Shown here one piece after another: positions 61,886-64,000 of a stretch of DNA of 64,000 nucleotides (position 1 is the first letter of the stretch; each line of letters opens with the position of its first letter). Position numbers and translations under genes: made by a program. The DNA comes from Shewanella avicenniae (GTDB taxonomy: Bacteria > Pseudomonadota > Gammaproteobacteria > Enterobacterales > Shewanellaceae), in contig NZ_CP071503.1 of assembly GCF_017354945.1 (NCBI RefSeq), forward strand, positions 2,542,001 through 2,606,000, given 5' to 3'. A model generated the notes under the pieces. The model did no database searches. It had not been told where the DNA came from and saw only the letters and a list, made by a program, of their open reading frames with translations.

Positions 61886-62593
61886 TTATACCGCCCGATT
61901 CAGCAACATAGACTTGATGTGTCCAATCGCTTTAGTAGGGTTAAGCCCTTTAGGACAGACATCAACACAATTCATAATGCCGTGGCAACGGAATACACTG
62001 TATGCATCGTCTAGTTCTGATAAACGCTCTTCAGTTGCAGTATCGCGACTATCAATCAAGAAGCGATAAGCGTGCAACAAGCCGCTTGGGCCAACGAATT
62101 TATCAGGGTTCCACCAGAACGAAGGACAAGCCGTAGAACAACAAGCACACATGATACATTCATACAGACCATCCAAGTGTGCGCGCTCTTCAGGAGATTG
62201 CAAATGCTCACGTGCTGGTTGCTTATCGTCATTGATTAAGTATGGCTTAATCTTTTCGTATTGCTTATAAAACTGACTTAAATCAACAATTAAATCACGA
62301 ACAACCGGCATCCCTGGTAGTGGTCTGATCTCCAGTTTCTTACCTTTAAAGGTTGAAACAGGGGTAATACAGGCAAGACCATTCTTACCGTTCATGTTCA
62401 TACCGTCAGAGCCGCAAACCCCTTCACGACATGAACGACGGAACGCTAACGTTGGATCTTGCTCTTTCAATCGCATCAACACATCCAACATCATCATGTC
62501 CGAGCCATCTGGAATTTCCAGTTGGTAATCCTTCATGTAGGGCTTTTTATCTACATCAGGATTGTAGCGATAAACTGCAATGTCTAATTTCAT
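61886..62593 (-). CDS. sdhB: Succinate dehydrogenase iron-sulfur subunit
   Basis: A 235-residue subunit. The [2Fe-2S] ligands are CREGVCGSDG and the later NGLAC; the [4Fe-4S] and [3Fe-4S] ligands are CIMCACCSTACP and CHGIMNCVDVCPKGL. It passes electrons from SdhA flavin to quinone. 11 bp after sdhA. Confidence 0.97.
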   Translation of the reverse strand: MKLDIAVYRYNPDVDKKPYMKDYQLEIPDGSDMMMLDVLMRLKEQDPTLAFRRSCREGVCGSDGMNMNGKNGLACITPVSTFKGKKLEIRPLPGMPVVRDLIVDLSQFYKQYEKIKPYLINDDKQPAREHLQSPEERAHLDGLYECIMCACCSTACPSFWWNPDKFVGPSGLLHAYRFLIDSRDTATEERLSELDDAYSVFRCHGIMNCVDVCPKGLNPTKAIGHIKSMLLNRAV

Positions 62594-62604
62594 CTCGCGA
62601 CTCC

Positions 62605-64000
62605 TTAGTAGGTACGTTTCTTCGGAGGGAAGGCTTCACGTGATTTTGGTGCCATGTTGACTGCACGGCGATCCATGGTTTCAGTCACTGGGTCAAACAG
62701 ACTGTGACACAACCAGTTTTCATCATCACGCTCTGGGAAATCTTCACGGCTATGTGCACCGCGGCTTTCCGTACGGAAGTTAGCGGCATAAGCTGAAGCA
62801 ATAGCGGTTGCCATCAGGTTATCGAGTTCGAGACATTCGATACGCTGAGTATTAAATTCTTTCGAATTATCAGACAACTTAGCATTAGCCAAACGCTCAC
62901 GAATCGCTTTCAACTCTTCCAAGCCTTCCGCCATTGCGTTACCGCTGCGGAATACCGAGAAGTGCAGTTGCATACACATCTGCATGTCTTTACGAATTTG
63001 AACTGGATCTTCACCGTCTTTATTGCTTTCCCAACGATTCAAACGCGCCAGAGATTTCGCAATATCAGCTTCAGATGCAGGTTTTGGCGTATCCATCTGT
63101 TCAAGAGCTGCACCCAAGTGTTGACCTGCTGCACGACCAAATACCACCAAGTCGAGCAGTGAGTTACCACCCAAACGGTTCGCACCGTGTACAGATACGC
63201 AGGCAATTTCGCCTACTGCAAACAAACCAACCACATCTTTTTCTGTGCCGTCGGTATCTTTATGGATAACTTGACCAGTAACACGTGTTGGCAGACCACC
63301 CATCATATAGTGACAAGTTGGAATTACTGGGATTGGACCATCCGCTGGATCGATGTGTGCGAAGGTACGAGACAATTCACAAACACCTGGCAAACGCGCT
63401 TCGAGAGTTTCTTTACCCAAATGATCCAGTTTCAATTTGATATGTGGTGGCAAACCACCATCGGTGCAACCACGACCTTCACGAATTTCGGTCATCATTG
63501 AACGTGCAACCACATCACGTGATGCCAAGTCTTTCGCGTTTGGCGCATAACGCTCCATGAAGCGCTCGCCATCTTTATTCAGCAGGTAACCACCTTCACC
63601 ACGACAACCTTCAGTTACCAGCACACCAGCCCCAGCGATACCCGTTGGGTGGAACTGCCACATTTCCATGTCTTGCAGTTGCACACCGGCACGGGCAGCC
63701 ATACCAACACCGTCACCCGTGTTGATGTGCGCGTTGGTAGTAGAGGCAAAGATACGACCTGCACCACCGGTTGCCAGTACAGTTGCTTTGGCTTTGAAAT
63801 AAACGACTTCGCCTGTTTCGATTTCTAGTGCAGTACAACCAACGATAACACCGTCTTCGTTCTTGACCAGATCAAGTGCGTACCACTCAGAAAACACTTG
63901 AGTTTTGTTTTTTACGTTCTGCTGGTACAAGCAGTGAAGCAATGCATGGCCGGTACGGTCAGCGGCAGCCGCAGTACGCGCAGCTTGCTCACCACCGAAG
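62605..64000 (-). CDS. sdhA: Succinate dehydrogenase flavoprotein subunit (5' end beyond window)
   Basis: The C-terminal 465 residues of SdhA; the frame stays open to position 64000 and reads [20 protein letters not shown] at the window edge, as in E. coli SdhA, so the N-terminal FAD-binding part is cut off. Visible are ATGGAGRIF, the active-site region [28 protein letters not shown], and [19 protein letters not shown]. Its partners sdhC and sdhD should lie to the right. Confidence 0.96.
   Translation of the reverse strand, partial: FGGEQAARTAAAADRTGHALLHCLYQQNVKNKTQVFSEWYALDLVKNEDGVIVGCTALEIETGEVVYFKAKATVLATGGAGRIFASTTNAHINTGDGVGMAARAGVQLQDMEMWQFHPTGIAGAGVLVTEGCRGEGGYLLNKDGERFMERYAPNAKDLASRDVVARSMMTEIREGRGCTDGGLPPHIKLKLDHLGKETLEARLPGVCELSRTFAHIDPADGPIPVIPTCHYMMGGLPTRVTGQVIHKDTDGTEKDVVGLFAVGEIACVSVHGANRLGGNSLLDLVVFGRAAGQHLGAALEQMDTPKPASEADIAKSLARLNRWESNKDGEDPVQIRKDMQMCMQLHFSVFRSGNAMAEGLEELKAIRERLANAKLSDNSKEFNTQRIECLELDNLMATAIASAYAANFRTESRGAHSREDFPERDDENWLCHSLFDPVTETMDRRAVNMAPKSREAFPPKKRTY

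Overview
The window reads as a chromosomal segment of a marine gammaproteobacterium, most probably Shewanella or a close relative. The best clues are a small tetraheme cytochrome c of the Shewanella CctA/STC type next to htpX, a complete bio cluster, the sdhAB-sucABCD order, and many Alteromonadales-type housekeeping proteins. Base composition is moderate throughout, apart from one strikingly AT-rich gene at 28.4-30.9 kb. No tRNA, rRNA, CRISPR array, transposase or integrase was seen.

Left part (1-26.5 kb): the 5' end of anaerobic ribonucleotide reductase nrdD, with a good FNR-type box and a pair of NrdR boxes 31 bp apart; rssA; a DEAD-box helicase followed by DUF3010 and YgjP-like metallopeptidase genes; an unknown TPR membrane protein; a MepM-type murein endopeptidase; sbcDC; a TSUP permease; a LysR gene divergent from a DsbA-like gene and a metal-ligand-poor MBL-fold gene; a hinT/thioesterase operon; an M61 peptidase; an AEC permease; a periplasmic cupin; an alcohol dehydrogenase with a Tat-type leader; a PAP2 phosphatase/DgkA pair; and a DUF885 peptidase.

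Accessory part (26.5-33.4 kb): a periplasmic solute-binding protein, then an AT-rich single gene coding for a SIR2-domain/P-loop NTPase/helical-repeat protein, a likely anti-phage NADase. It lies between two inverted copies of a long dispersed repeat. A third copy and two partial units of the repeat lie beyond a bacteriohemerythrin-GGDEF gene. The three full copies share a fixed sequence core plus an 11-bp stem whose two arms change together, so the fold appears to be conserved.

Nitrate assimilation (33.4-44.9 kb, minus strand): nasA, cobA, a TrpD2-like protein with a C-terminal ANTAR-like RNA-binding domain, then a leader with a large nested terminator-like hairpin, then nirB, nirD, a NarK-type transporter and a PP2C phosphatase-Ser/Thr kinase fusion. 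Upstream of nasA are two 7-2-7 NarL/NarP-type sites exactly 30 bp apart. I infer nitrate control of initiation plus termination/antitermination control in front of nirBD, with the ANTAR fusion as candidate antiterminator. This is the most interesting system here.

Right part (44.9-64 kb): a transglutaminase/TPR lipoprotein, cctA, htpX, pepE; the biotin genes bioA and bioBFCD diverging around a recognisable BirA operator; cobB; fur; and the TCA cluster sdhA (cut by the window end), sdhB, sucA, sucB, sucC, sucD, read leftwards.
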